The notes beneath the pieces were generated by a model. It was not told the DNA's origin. It saw only the letters and a list, made by a program, of their open reading frames with translations, and searched no databases. Shown piece by piece: positions 12,100-25,640 of a stretch of 64,000 nt of DNA. The stretch covers positions 868,001 to 932,000 of the forward strand of contig MBPM02000007.1 of the NCBI GenBank assembly GCA_001695595.3, in the 5' to 3' direction. Every line of letters begins with the position of its first letter. Positions within the stretch are counted from its first letter, which is position 1. A program made the position numbers and the translations under genes. Origin of the DNA: Plasmopara viticola (lineage: Eukaryota; Oomycota; Peronosporomycetes; Peronosporales; Peronosporaceae).

Positions 12100-15000
12100 C
12101 AGTGGTCCACAAAGCTATCGATCTAAGGTCTATTTGTGTCTTTAGCGCCTTTAATCCTAACGGCAGTAAGCATCGTCATGTCGGAGACATTCATAAGGGT
12201 CGCAACCCAGGGGCGGATTGCGGCATTGATGACTTCTACTCTCTTTGCCAAGACATGCACAAGGCTCTTTATCTCCGAGTTGTCCAAATCTTGTCCAACA
12301 GAATAATGAGTCGTAAACATGAAGTCACGAACAAGTCAGTTGACTCACTTCCCATAAGTTAGAGGTTGTGGCACACCCTGCCCAGTATCATATTTCAGCG
12401 ACTATCCTTCCAAGGCTGTATCTACGTATGATACAGCGCCAACGCTTCCGCATTCACTTGTCCTGGGTCATAACACGGCTTAAAAAGCCAGCATAGAGCA
12501 TCAAGTATACTCACATTCTTTTAGCAGTGTCTAGCGCTAACGCTAAGACTTTTTTTACTATGACTTCAAATGGCTCGACAAATCGCGCGTAAAGTTTGGC
12601 ATACGTTTATATTACTGCTTTGAACAATTAGTAAGTTGTTTCTCCCTTTACGCTCAAGATTTTGCGGAAACAGAGTCTTCCACTTGCCTACACATTGAGA
12701 GAGCGTGAGTATTAGTAAGCCGCTTGGCAAGATCTCCCCATTAAATTCAAAGCCACAATTGGGTGGCGTCAACGAAATTCGAGGGTTAGCTAGCCCAATC
12801 ACGTAATACGGCGTGTAGCATGAATGTGATCACTAAAGGCAACTTTAACGAGAGGAAGCACAATCCTTTAACGCCTTGGGGTGTTCCCGCTTCATATTTC
12901 GCCTTTAACTACACGATTCGATTGCTCACTTTGCCCGTCGAGCTGCGGATAGTCCGTTGTGGATGTGTCCAGCCGGGTGAAATAACCGTAATCACTCTAT
13001 CAATAAGGGCTCGAAAAAAGGGACATTGACTTTTGCAATTGACTTTGAGAGCTCATGTTATGTAAAGAGACAATCATTACTGTTGCGGCACCATCGACCG
13101 TGTTTGATACAGCTGTTAAGAGATCCATTACGTTCGATCGAGCAACAGTGACCGCACCAACAGTATTGCTTGCCAAGTCCTTCAGCAAGTCAGAGTTGCC
13201 TGCAGCGAAACGGCATCGGCATGGTGTAACTCATTTACACACTTTGCACTTGCGCACGTATATACCATCCAACTTATGCAGCTCGGGCCACCAATTGAGG
13301 GTGCTTTTCTTTTCGAGAAACCTCTACACCATGAGCAGTGCTGTAATGCACCAGCCCGGCTCCTATCGGGAGCTGATGTGTTCTCACAGATGACGGCACC
13401 GACGGGGGTCTGTCCAATGCTTTAATTGCAGAGTCTTTAGCAAAGGTGCGCAAATGTCATCTGGAGCATACGCGCCGCGAATCTAATGCGATAGAGATGA
13501 GGTCACATTTGTTGTGTCATATGAACGTTGCGAGAACGCATCGTCAAGAGCATTCAATCCTATAGATTTGTGTTTTATCTTGGAGCTGTATTCCGCAACG
13601 ATGGAGAGCCATTTGATTTTTCTCTACGAAAAGTGAAGTGGCTGTGTCGCAGTGCGTAGTGACAAAAATCAAGTATGGCGTAGAGCTTAGCATGCCCTTA
13701 ATATGACGAGAGCATATTGTTTGGCGCCTGCTTATAGCAGTGCGCTACTGATGGCAATTTAAAGCGTCATAGGCGACATATAAAGATCGCTCAGAGCCCC
13801 GCATGGTCTGGAATGGTAAGTGTCAGAGGTTTTGCTTGACCTTGTAAAGCGCCTGTGTGTTCGACTTCTCAAGCCCATAATGTATCCTTCTCATGAAGGT
13901 CAGACAGCAGCCCAGCCACTTCCACACATATTTGTGTAAATCATTGTCCAAGACGAGCGTTTTTCTCTGTCATTCTGATGTATATGATACCCCCGAAGGT
14001 CATGCTTTTCAATAAAGAAACCTTTCGGGCCTGTTCGTGCGCTTGCACTCGAACCCTCTCGCAAGTAATTATTGTGCATATTTACGTCCGTCTTCCCCGT
14101 GACAAGGAACGATACTATCGTCGGAATATATCTGAGCATTCGCCTAGTGGAATCTGAGCAATTAAGACATTAGACGATCGCTTTCGATAGCCATTGGATT
14201 ATGATCAACCGCCCTCGAAGTACTAATGTCATCAACCATTTGACACTCATATGCATGAGGATTCATTGATACCCATCGCTTACGCGAGTAGCCTGTACGT
14301 TGTACATCCTAGCGTAATGTTTTGACCACATCCTTTTAAGAAATTGACATCGGTGCTGAAACGGTGGTCGCTTGTAGCTTATTGTAAGCTTACAAGATGT
14401 GCGACTTGACATTTGGCTTTCCAGAATTCTGTTTTGCTATGGAGTGAGGGACTTACTCTCTCTTACCATTGCCGTGTCGCGCTTTGCCCGGACGAAAGCG
14501 TCAGCGACGTTGCACTGATTTTATTAGGGAGATTGTTGCTGAAATTCGCATTTTTATGCTTGTAGAGCAACGCCAATTCAATTTCATACACCTCTATCAG
14601 GCGGTAATGCCGAAGGCAGATTATATCTATAATTCATCTATCAAAGGTAACACAGATCCGAAGGATCCGTTCGCAATCACCAAGCGACCCCGTGCACTAA
14701 GCGTTGTCTTAGCGTCTTTCAAGACCCCTTCATCAGATAGTGAGGAAAATCTGAGATCAAATAACTATCCTAATTAGCTTAAGTAGATCTTCAGTAACGC
14801 AGACCGACTTTGCCTTTAACCATTCCCTTGCAAGAGTATACTGCCGAGCTCTATCGTCATTTGTCGACACACCATCCCCGTCTACTACGGTGTGAGCTGC
14901 ACTGCTAAGCGTCCCCATCATCTTCTTGACAAAATCGAGAGTCTTTATGATACTCTCCGTTTCACATTCATTGTAGCACGATTGTGCATTGACGAAGCAG

Positions 15001-16400
15001 CATCTATATTGCCATTCATCGAAGTGCTCTGCTCATTGATCCTCCGCTCAATGTGACACGTTTCGCATTACACGTATCAGAAGAATGATGCCCTCAATTT
15101 GTCGAGCTCTCCTCAGCTATGACGCGCCAGACAAACAGCAAGCCTTGTCCGCAACGAGTGTCGTACCACTTTACGTGAATTTTCACGGTCACTTTTATGA
15201 TTTTTTGGTAAACAGTTGACCATACCTCGCATTTTTTCAGCAAATGTTGTTTTCGACGAGCGCTGCTTATTGGATGACGTGCCACTCTGAGTGCATCAGG
15301 ATTATCTCGTCCCTGATAGATTGACTTGTAGCCTATCCCATCATCTACAATACAAATCGATTGCTGTCTTCTCCATGACGTGCTCAGTAAATAAGTGACG
15401 AAGCACTTGTCCATGCTACCTTGGTTTGAAGCCAACCAAATCGCTCATGACATACAGCGAGTGCTGTATCTTACAAGCACCGCTCAAATCAATCTCAGCG
15501 CTTTCGCAGAGACATGCTAGTCGAATGTCATCCATGGCATGAAGCAAGGATTGTGTCATACGAGTACAGCTCTGTAACTTGCGCTCTTGTCCAAATTCCG
15601 TTTTGCTTTTGACTTCATACCTGACATTATATGCTTAAGGCGCTGACCAACATCTGCGTCAACAGAACTCCTGCATTTTGTCAAAAGTGAGTTCATAACT
15701 GACCAAAGCGTTGTTCAGAGCAAAGTAGGTGGCACTCACGGTCTCTTTCTTCCAATCAACCCAAAGAAACTGGTATTTTAGCCGAAATAAGGTCATACCT
15801 TGCGTCCGAGTCCATTATCAAACATTATGCGGCGCAATCAAATTCAAAGAGCTGCAAAACTAAATTTAATAAAAAGCAGTGGTCATCTTATCATTTTATC
15901 AATTTTTGGTCCTGAGTGCAGTTTTCGGATAAATGCCCAAAGCTTTACACAATTTATGTCACACAATATGATAGCGCCACCAACAAGTAGGATGCACATT
16001 AAATCGTATGACCCTAATTTAAGAGCACCCTCATCTTGAAGCTTCTTTCGACGCCGATTAAAATCCTTGAGTACGGTGCTAAAGGCATGCGAATAGCCGC
16101 ATAAGAATTTCACAGGGACAACAGCTTTTTTCCAACCAACTTACTTTCGTACATACTACACGATAAGTGCCTTTTGTAGAGCTCTTGCGGCTAGCAAAGT
16201 CGATGGGCATATTGGTGCCATTGTATGCATTGGCCAGGTAATACACATCCGAAAAGTCCATCAATTCAATGTATACAATGTAAGTGGCCCATGGGTCAGC
16301 GGTGAGCGAGTCGCAAAGCTTATTGTTCACCGTGATGGTGATTTTCTTAACTGAACCCACCCGTGTAATTTCGTCTTGCTTATTCTTTTAAGTGCCTAGC
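12100..16400 (-). mobile_element. Ty3/gypsy retrotransposon relic, copy A
   Basis: Minus-strand polyprotein fragments in gypsy order. The region before the reverse transcriptase holds a stretch similar to VRESKS and ATSDHRFSTD (14420-14500). The RT thumb or connection part lies at about 13900-14300. An RNase H end with WLSIVAEYSSKIKHK is at about 13520-13640. An integrase region follows at about 12560-13400, with WWPELHKL, NRVVKGE and LPLVKVAFSDHIHATRR strings that match the general layout of oomycete gypsy integrases. All frames are broken. The part at 15.0-16.4 kb (possible gag or protease, including 16079-16360) is not identified on its own, but is shared with the paralogous copy at 54.65-59.03 kb in the same orientation. 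No LTR could be delimited. The element separates effector copy 1 from the 17-21 kb relics. Confidence 0.65.
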
Positions 16401-18000
16401 AAACATGACAGGTAATGTTATGGCTCTAAGTAGACGCCATAGACCTTCCTGTTTTTACGTTTGGGACCTTAAGCGTTGGTGAAGTTTCTAACAACAACTT
16501 CAACACCTTTTGGGGCTATCCTAAGGCGACAAAGCCATTTTCAATAGCGCTGTAGTATGTGTGAGCCTTCTTTGCAGCCTTAATGGGCAAAGACCTGACA
16601 TGTAATTTTGTATTTTTTGTCCAAAGTGGAGACCAGCGTGCAAAGAAAAACAATTGAAATGCTGTTCTCGCATTGGTAGAGTGGAAGCCTTCTTTGATTA
16701 AGCGGCTTCTTAGCTGCTGCAATACTTCAAACCCACGCCCACAGTGTAGGTGTAGCCTTAGTTTTAGACGCAGAGAATAGTTTTGGTGCCGAAGCACTTT
16801 TGGGTATTGAATTAGCCTCTATATGATTATGACGGACTCGAAGCCTTATTCACTGCCATTTTGGCTATCAATTTAAATGAAACGACCCTGCGCATAAAGG
16901 CATGAGCGATGGATAACACACATTCCTTTTCCATCAACGGTAACAGAGGCCGTCACATATGCCAGATTTTTTTATTGAACTTTACTCGGTAACATCTAAA
17001 AAACAATTATCTCGTTTACGATAGGCATCAAAACCGTCCTGACACTGGCTTGCATACTGAAATTTTTTATAGAGACATCTTGAAGCTAAGTGGTCCTTTT
17101 CAAAATTAAGGTAGTGAACCAGTCGCCAAACAAGAATTAAGGGTAGAACAAAAAACACACGTATTTTCCGACAAATCGGATGGTTTCACTACCTACTTCC
17201 AAATTATGTCGCTAATCTTTTAGCCAACATTCGTCGAAAAGAATATATCTAATTTCTTCAACACTTAAATGGAGTGCACAACAAAATGTGCCCTCGGACA
17301 TGCTGCTATGCAGAATATTTTTTTATTACTAAGGTACTTGTCCTGGTATTCACTGTTCACTTTATAGCTGAGATGAGCTAGTCACCCCTTGTCGTTCGAC
17401 TGTTGAAACAGAAGTTGGAGTTGGGCAAACGCTTTGACTCTCATGCCATGTAAATTTGTGTCTTTTTTACGAAGAACATATTTAAAAAATACTTTGCTCT
17501 ATTGGTAGTAATAATTGCAAAGTTAAAATATTCTTGAGGCTGGCACAAATTCAAATTTGTGACTCACTCTTTTTTTCGAAGGAAGTTCGAATGCTGATTC
17601 ATATTAAAGTATTTCTTGAATAAAATCATACCAGATCCTTGGAATCCTTTGGAATTTATAAGCCTAAACGCTATGGATGTGCTAATAAGGCCATCAATAT
17701 ATCCTCGTGGGATGAGTGTGTTTGTATCCCCAAAGTGGGTTTCCATCCTTAAAACATCACCTTTAAGTAAATTCCAGCATTTAACTCAGTCAAGCACTCA
17801 GGCGCTCCGGGTCTTTTGCTTTACGGTAATCGTGTTACCTCTGACATACTCTTTACTTAAAGCGCACCAGCCAACAGCCAAAACTTCATTTATCTCTCTT
17901 AATCGAGTTCTTAGTCAGCCATGAGATCTTCCATGACACCCAGAGGTCGATCTGGCATCGCACCGCTAATGTTTTCTTGCGGGTTTGTGCCACCCACCCT
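16401..18000 (-). pseudogene. Coding-like relics, unknown protein
   Basis: Three open minus-strand blocks look protein-like: 16797-16516 (basic, with FFFARWSPLWTKN), about 17125-17000 (with Cys and aromatic residues) and 17746-17564 (with GDTNTLIPRGYIDG). Order and spacing would fit exons of one decayed gene or the 5' part of the neighbouring gypsy element. I recognise no domain and cannot choose between these. Confidence 0.3.
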
Positions 18001-20280
18001 TGGTGTTACGCCTGTCTTTTCAGGTCTGTGACATACATTTGCGGTAATTGTTCCTTAAAGTCGATTGTGCTATGCTACCCACTTTTCTTGGAAGCCTATG
18101 TTATTCGCTTGCAAAACTTTGCTAAAATTACCCCGCATACAAAGCTCCATCCTTAGCGTCTTCGACGGTCGGTACTGACGTCAAAATTGTTTTCCCGCTA
18201 AGAAAGATTATTAATCATTTCATGTCTTCCTTTGCAAGGGCATTAAGATCTTCGATACCTCCTTTCTATGCCGTGCGTGTGATTACCCCGGCTTCCTTCA
18301 ATACAATTGCACACGAAGCAAGGGTGAGAACATGAGCCACTAATGACCTGCTGCATGAGACGAGGCGACTAACATTGTTACCCTTTCATGCCATTGATAT
18401 CAAAGCTTGTTTGTTTCTATACTCGACAAGCCCATGATTAAATTATTCTTTCCCATATCAAAGATAAAAATGACGTCGAAAACCTTAAATAAATCTGCCT
18501 GTTTATTTTCATCCCAAAAGATATCTGAAACCGTTTATAAGCCAAACAAACCGAAACTGACTTGTTCCGCTCTCATCCCAATTTGGCTGACCACAATTTC
18601 TGTGGGTGCACGACACAGCGGAGTTACGCAAGACGCGTGCATCGCCAATCGCCCTGCGCTGATGAGTTCTCCTTGAAGAGCTGCTATATTCACATGGCTG
18701 AGCTCGTGGACCAAACTTTAAATATGGAGATTGAGATTCTGCTTGCTGGTGACAAAGTTGATCCAAGTCTAACAAATGGTCGCACATAAAGAGGCAACCA
18801 CACATATCGAGCAGCATGTGCATTGGAGCACTACACTAGTAAGCCGACAAGCTTTCATGTATTTAAATATGCATGGAACGCATCGATAAAAAGACCATCC
18901 ACTCTTTGACAGCTGTGCATCCATGCACTTTGCTTATGCTTTATGTAGAGTGAAGAGACACATAACTGCTTTAATAATAATGTAATTATCTGCAGCTGCA
19001 GCAGGACTCTTGAAGCCAAGCGAGCATTGCAAGAAGTAGTAAGCAACGAAGAGCGCTTTTTGTGGATTGCCCGCGTCAAAGAAGTATATTTGGCACTTGA
19101 GAAAAGTTAGAAGAAGCGAGACGTTCTGCTATACATTCTTTTCTTCATGTAAGTGCGTCTAGCGGCGCAAAAAAGAGTTTTAATATACTTTGTCAAAACC
19201 GAATCGATGAGTAGATGATCTGCAAGAAAAACTGCCTGATAAATAAACGCTAGAAAAGCAAACCACGCCAACGCGACGATTTCAACGATGTTGAGGGAGG
19301 AACAACTGAATAAGCCGAGTACAAAGAGGACAGCTGCACCTTCTCGCGTGTTTGACAAGCCAAAATGCCAATTGCAAAAAATCGAGCAGCAGCTCACAAC
19401 GAGTAAAGAATGCCCCTTTTGGCTTCATTTGTAGCTTCGCGGAGGCTCGGTCATTTATGTTGCTCGAGTAAACTAGAATAATGGCACGATCGCGTCGTGA
19501 AAAACATAACACAGTGTCGCTTATCTATGGCGACGGCGTGTAGCAATTGAGGCTGTTATATTCGTATAAAAGAATTTGTATTTTGAAACGTTTGCCTAAC
19601 ATACGTCGTGTATTAACCCGTCTCTAAAATCTCAGTATTATCGACATTATTTTCCACTTAAAACAATCTCGCTACTGCTACCGCTAGATGGAAGCGTTTG
19701 AGCATTTTCAGCAAAAGACATGGCGGAGTCGAATTGTTAATGGCAAACGCAGATTGTTGTATTGTACAAATATAGGCCAAAGCCAGCGAATGCAGGACAT
19801 TTTACTGTGTTGATAAATTTGTGGATCATTGTGAAGTCTTCCAATTAAATTCTGTCCACCTTCTAGACAGATGTGTGTCTTTCTATCGCCAAAGAAAGTA
19901 AGATTTGACCTTGTCAATGGATAAAAGCTGCAACTTTGCTTATTTGGGTCTTACAGAATAAAAAACTTTGTGTAGAAGAGAGCAGCAAAGGCGAAACGAT
20001 AGAGATCTGAGAGCAATTTAAATTTTACAAAAGTGCTGAAGAAGGCGACATGTAAAAATGTTGAGGCGCTCAATCGACTACTAAGAAGTGCAGGTAACGA
20101 TATGACATGACCTACTGCCTTCGAGGTGTCCGCACGGGTTCATTAAAACAAACAATCAAGACAGTGCTCGCGCTATTTTTGATCGACTTGTAGATGATTT
20201 GTTGTGTGCGACGAGAACAGAAAAGCAAGAAATTAGACACAAGTCGATGATTTGAAGGTGATGAGGCAGAAATGAGATTT
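18001..20280. other. No assignable gene
   Basis: Only short open stretches. A minus-strand stretch at 19397-19107 is strongly hydrophobic (two possible membrane segments, with VEIVALAWFAFLAFIYQAVF), but it has no conserved partner in the window and could be chance or a remnant. Confidence 0.35.
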
Positions 20281-21500
20281 CCTCTCCAATTCTTCCCATC
20301 TACATGGTCAAAAAGCGTGAATGTATTGCGAAAAAAAGTGTTATCGATGTCGATGATGATATATAATTTCTTGAAGGTGTCCTCAATTAGTTGGCTACAT
20401 TTCAGATTACTCTAGCCGTATAGAAGGAGTATCAACTGCACTGGATTTGCTTTGCTGCGCTCACGAACGACGGAATAAGGTAGTAGTCAGAAAAGATGGA
20501 CGATGCAAGTCGACATTTATTAATCGGAGTCCAAAAAAGATCGTAATATTAACAGAGAGATTCTGTATTTAAGCGAAAAGAGTATCGAGGTTTTCATCGC
20601 CAGCATTTTCTCCCAACTAAATGGAGTTTAATCGACGAAAGCCGAAGAATCACTTTCCTTTAAGAAGCCAAACACTAGCAGGAAATAAAAACAAAGGGTC
20701 AGGTAGGAACAAGTAAGCTATTTGCATTTCCCGGATATGGCTGGGTCGTGGTTTCTTGAAGCGGCGAGACCTTAAAAGGCCGGTTAGTTGACCAAAAAGT
20801 TGGAAATTAAGATGTTGTATAATGCAATTTTACTACCAAGTACTCAAAAAGTGAATGGTTCCGAGAATTTCGGCACGTGCTAATCTATAGCTAAAAGTCG
20901 TTCATCTTAGTGTCGCAAATCTCCTTGCACGCCATATCTGTGCAAGGTGCTGCATGCCCGACACACCTGGAAGAACTAGCTGTCCATCCTACATTTACGC
21001 GAGTGGAGTACCAACCAAACTTCCAAGATCAATGAAACCATCCTCTTGGATCAGTTGGACGACCCGTTCGCATACTCAGGAAACTTCTTTGGGCCCAAGG
21101 AAGCGAAGTTCTCCTTGATGCAGAGAATCAGAAACGCGATATGGCGCTCGAGTTGTGCTAGCAAAGTTTACGCTTAAAAAAAGGATAAGTACAAACCCAG
21201 GCGGTAGCACCTACAGGGCGATAAAACTTATTTCTTTCTAATGAAGTAGTTCCGAAGCCTTCGCTTTTAAAAGAAGAAAGTAAGGACGGTCACTAAAGCT
21301 ACCATGATAGTAGACAATCAGTGGTGCGTGGCGCTTCACTCAGTTCGAAGGAGGCCAAGCGAAGAGATGGCATATAAACCTGCTTCTTGTCATCTAAATA
21401 CACAAAAGGGCACTCCAAACAAAAAAATAAATATTCATCAAAATTCACGAACGCATTCATTAGTTGAGAGATCCATCGCTGAAGCTTCACTTCTCAGGTA
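20280..21500 (-). pseudogene. D-family relic upstream of effector copy 2
   Basis: The minus strand at about 20400-20300 reads ISSSTSITLF, which also occurs at about 27.8 kb and resembles STLITLF at 8.9 kb. The remainder is too degraded for a gene model. It lies about 2.2 kb upstream of copy 2 and points away from it, as in the other pairs. The intermediate DNA (20.45-21.3 kb) shows no identifiable domain. Confidence 0.3.
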
Positions 21501-21509
21501 AGAAAAGGC

Positions 21510-22476
21510 GACTTTTATATGGATGCTTCAGCCGTTACGCACTTTTAATGCGGAGGCCGATATAATGGCAGTAAAAAAGGCCCAAATATTGGGAATCGGA
21601 TCAGTCTATGAAAGGATTGCAAACACGCGGCAAAAATGCCATCAAGCGATAATTGTCGCTCTAGCAATGAACTGGCATTGCAATATACTGCGAACTCTGC
21701 AAATTACACAATGCCGAAACACTCATCTCGCTTAAGGCATCCTGTCACGTACCCACGACTCTGCCAATGCAGGTACTTTAGTCTCATTTGCAGCCGTGCC
21801 TACCGCCAGGTTTCTTCCCATCGTTCTACAGAAATTCTTTTGCTTCAATCCAGCCATCAATGTTAATTTACTGTCACTGTTGAGCCTCATTCTCGGAAAG
21901 TACACGTACTTCCGGCAAGCTCTTTACAACAGAGCTTGATAAGGTACTACAAGGTACTTTGACGCAGATCTAGCTTAATCTCCGATACTTAAGTCTAATG
22001 GCTTATGCTAGCAATTGCTTGCCATGATCTTTGTGTGTTGGCAGCTTAATCTCCATTGTTAATCACTAATTTAGATGCAACTCTTAGTGCGTTGACTGGC
22101 GTCAGAATGTGTGTGTCGACCGTGACTTCAACTATTTACATACCGGTTAGTCTAAATTTTTTAGAAGCAATATTTATTTAATACTTTAAGTATTAGCTTA
22201 AATGACACGCTTTAGAATCCATGAAACGATCACTTGTAAATACTCCACCAGTCATTCCTCTCGCCGTCTACTGCCGTATAGTGTGTGCTTTAGTGCGAAC
22301 ACACCTTATCGTCATAGCCCGTCGCACCTCATCGCCATAAAGTCCAGCACCTCCGTAAAGCTATTTCACAATTTGGCGCAAGTAGACTGTGCCGTTTAAG
22401 ATTGATTGGTGTGCTAACGAATTATCTGACATATTGCAGAAAAGAGCGCCTACACGATCTCAATCCACGTAACGTA
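21510..22476. other. Shared upstream region of effector copy 2
   Basis: No gene. 21745-21890 resembles 9255-9370 upstream of copy 1. 22320-22410 (tccagcacctccgtaaagct and following) resembles 34660-34745 upstream of relic 5. These similarities show that about 1 kb of upstream DNA travels with the effector genes. Confidence 0.5.
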
Positions 22477-22571
22477 CTCACTCCCTCTACCTGGTGTGTG
22501 CCTGCAATCGCAAATTTCCTTCCATCTTGTGTATTGGGTGTACAAGTTCGTGTCACAGTCAACTCTTCATC
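22477..22571 (+). promoter_or_regulatory. Conserved leader and possible initiator, copy 2
   Basis: CTCACTCCCTCTACCTGGTG begins 95 bases before the ATG and is the counterpart of the block at 9990 and 28982. CTCACTCC is the best match in the set to an oomycete initiator core. Transcription start is inferred, not shown. Confidence 0.5.
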
Positions 22572-24097
22572 ATGCGCTTTCGCTACTTACGCATTGCATT
22601 ACTGACCAGCGCCTTTGCTGCGAATGCATTTGCCAACACAGCGGAGACAGATGCCGATGTGGCCGCATCACGTACGACGTCTTCGCCCACATCTGTTCGT
22701 GACAATTCTGCTGCGTCTGCAGTCACAGCGACTCACGGGCCGACAAGTGTCGATGACGAAGACAGGGCACGGATGACGATTAATGCATTTGCCCAAATAA
22801 TTGGAAGGGCTCCAAGAAGTCCTTTGTTACTGAGTTTCAAGAAGAATTTTTTTGCGTCGTTTATTGAAAGCAAAATGACGTTGAAGGCAGTCTATGATGG
22901 TCTGGGTCTAAGCGACCTGGATGGGAACATTTTATCCAACGACAGATGGATCGCTTGGGCCTATTTAGTCTGCAAAGTCGGCCATCATTTTGAAGAGGAT
23001 AAATACAAGTTTATCATGACGACAATGTCGGCCATATATGATGCCGAAGCTTTGTTCAAGATATTAGTTATCGGGATCTACCACGAAGATTCGCGACCTT
23101 TAGCCAAGAATTTGGCTAGTGTTTCCAATGATCACGTCAAGCGTCTTTTCTTCCAACATTTACCAGTAATTGCCATCGACCTATTTCACCAGGAGCAGCA
23201 CACAGCAGAGATAATATACGCGACTTCTCGTGGTCGTATCTTTGCATTTTTGGAGAAGCACGTTAAGCACGACATGCTACCAGAGAAGGAGTTGCACATT
23301 TTTACCAGCTACCTCAGTGTTTTGCTCAACCAGAAAAATGGTGTTGGCACTGCGCTATCTGTCTCCCGCATGTGTTCTGAGGATGCTTCTTTACTCCAAA
23401 CCTTACTTTCGCTACACAATTTTCACGACCAGACATGCCTTGATAATTTGGTGTCGATTTGGTTGGATGTGAGTATACCCCCGTCCAAAATTGTGGCCAT
23501 GCTGGTGCAAAATATAGCGAAGGCTGATCAGTATACCGTCCTTTTTTCAAGCGGGTCATCAAGGAGCTTCTGGGTGCGCTACCTAGAAATGTATAATGAA
23601 CTGATCAAAGATATCGAAACATTACGCCCGCTACCGAATTCCAACAGCTATGGACGATACTGCTGCTGCATGACGTGGAAGTGCCAAAGTCGACTACAGT
23701 TAGCAAATACTTGGCGAAGAGCGTTATTCTTAAACTTTTGCTTTCACCAGAGATTACCAACGTCATCCCAAGCCAAAAGTATTTGGAAGAGATGACATCA
23801 AATTGGTTAAGGCAGGGATTACCTCCGTCTGCTGTTGTGTTTATGCTGGTGCACGAAGAAGCAAAAGTTTTCAATATTCTCTTTACAAACGAGGCAAGCT
23901 CGAAGTTTTGGATGGATTACACGAATGCGTTTTACGCAACCTTTCCAATTCAAATTAATTATATGATGTCGACGCTCGGCTTTGTCTTTGGCTACGAACA
24001 ATTGGAAAGGATTTTGGAAGCAGCATCCAAAGTTGAGGCCACCAGCGAACAGGCGGAATCTCTTCTTACGCAATTCAATAGGTGGTTGCATGCCTAA
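22572..24097 (+). pseudogene. LWY-repeat secreted effector, copy 2, frameshifted and one module short
   Basis: The ATG at 22572 opens a signal peptide (MRFRYLRIALLTSA...) followed by an EER-like VDDEDRA and no RXLR. The first WY module and one full LWY module follow. After the FWVRYLEMY signature of that module the sequence passes directly to what is the end of the next module in copies 1, 3 and 4 (VPKSTTVSKYLAKS region). One LWY module of about 115 residues is therefore missing, apparently in register. Separately, a frame change at about 23617-23630 ends the first frame at 23795, while the homologous tail continues in another frame to TAA at 24095-24097. The lesion shifts the frame by two. 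The signal peptide and first modules could still be made from the first frame. Confidence 0.8.
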
Positions 24098-25640
24098 AAT
24101 GGCGCTGCGTAAGGGCAAAGTGAAAACGAGGTTTACCGTCAGGATGGCGCCCATCGCTACTTTTATTGTATATACCGTGCTGTTGAATGACAATTGCAGC
24201 GTTCGTAAAAAATTGAGCTTCTTCCCTTCTTATTGTTTCGTGTTACAGTGGCTACCTTTGTCGAGTGAAGAAATAGCGTCCAAGGGGCTCTAAATTGTTC
24301 AATAGTTGGTAACTGTCATCGCTTTTTTCTCCCATATCGTCGCCAAGATCTCTGTTTGACTGCTAATAGTCAACTTGTGTTAAAAATCTCAATCGTTTAC
24401 GCCAGGTTTGATTACTTTAATAAAAATGCTGTCGCATAAGATGAACGATATTTGCCTCAGCAAAATTATCGCACCGGTCTTCGTTTATATCGACGTTGAT
24501 TGGCTTTGTCAAGAAATCTAACAAGTCTCCCCAGCAAGTCGCTTTTGCGACTCGTGGACGAAGTTGAGTAGCTGCTTCTTGCGATTCTGAGGTAGCGCGA
24601 CTGAATACGGTATGGGTGGTCAAATGACCTGCGTTAGCTCAAGCTCAATATATTTGTTCGAAAGGGATAGCTAACATCTCGTAATCACTTGGAGTCATTG
24701 CTATTTACGAAACCACTGAGCATTATAAAATTCGGAGCGGATTAATTTTTTGGTTGAAATGAAGCTCTTAATTTTTTCTAAACTTTTCGAGGGTATATAT
24801 ATACATTTACCGCTTTAGACAAAGATGAACAAGATAGCCTTACAGGCAGTGTATATTGCACCTGATTATAAAGAAATCAATAAAATAAGAATTTGGCATA
24901 ATTTTCGTATAAAACTAGTCAACCAACTAAATTCAGAAGTGACAAACGAGTTTCACCTCTTGCTAGCCTATGTGTCACGAGATAATTACCGCTACCAACA
25001 GATTGATTGAAGCTTTCTTTTGATTTTTTGTGGAGAAGACAACGAATGACATCGTGTGGATGTCTAAAACGTGCACTTTGTCATTGACTTTCTGTGATCA
25101 AAAATCGTGCGAAGTGGTATGCCTACACTAGCAGGACAAGCGCATCAAGATAAAAGGGTCTGCTTAGCAGAATGTTCAGGTGCATCCACTATATTCGGAC
25201 GATGACAATCACCAACTTCAAATGAGATAGTCAAATATATCTTCACAACTCACGATGGCTAGCACACTAAGTGGTATCGTTAGGGACTAGCTAATGAGGC
25301 TTCAAAATGGAGCATCTACTCTGTACAAGCATATAAATCTGCTACCGCAATTCGAAAAGAACATTTTACGTTTAAAAATTCCTCGACATACCGCAGCATA
25401 CAAACCGGCGTAGTGTTGAATTGTGTTTTTGTCATGCACGTGTTACAAGGGTCTTGTGTAGATGCAACATAACAATCGTCTATATGGAACGTTGTCTTAC
25501 ATCATCTCTTACTGAGTTTTTTCTTGCAGATAGGGGCGTGCGTAGTCTATCATCCTTCGAAAAGTCAACTTAATCGTAGCAATAGTGAATATGGCAGTAA
25601 AAATTGCTTCGAAAATTTGACGGTGACCATGGGAAGGTTA
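24098..25640. other. No assignable gene
   Basis: 3' flank of effector copy 2 followed by AT-rich DNA with only short open stretches on either strand. No repeat relation to other parts of the window was noticed. Confidence 0.4.
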
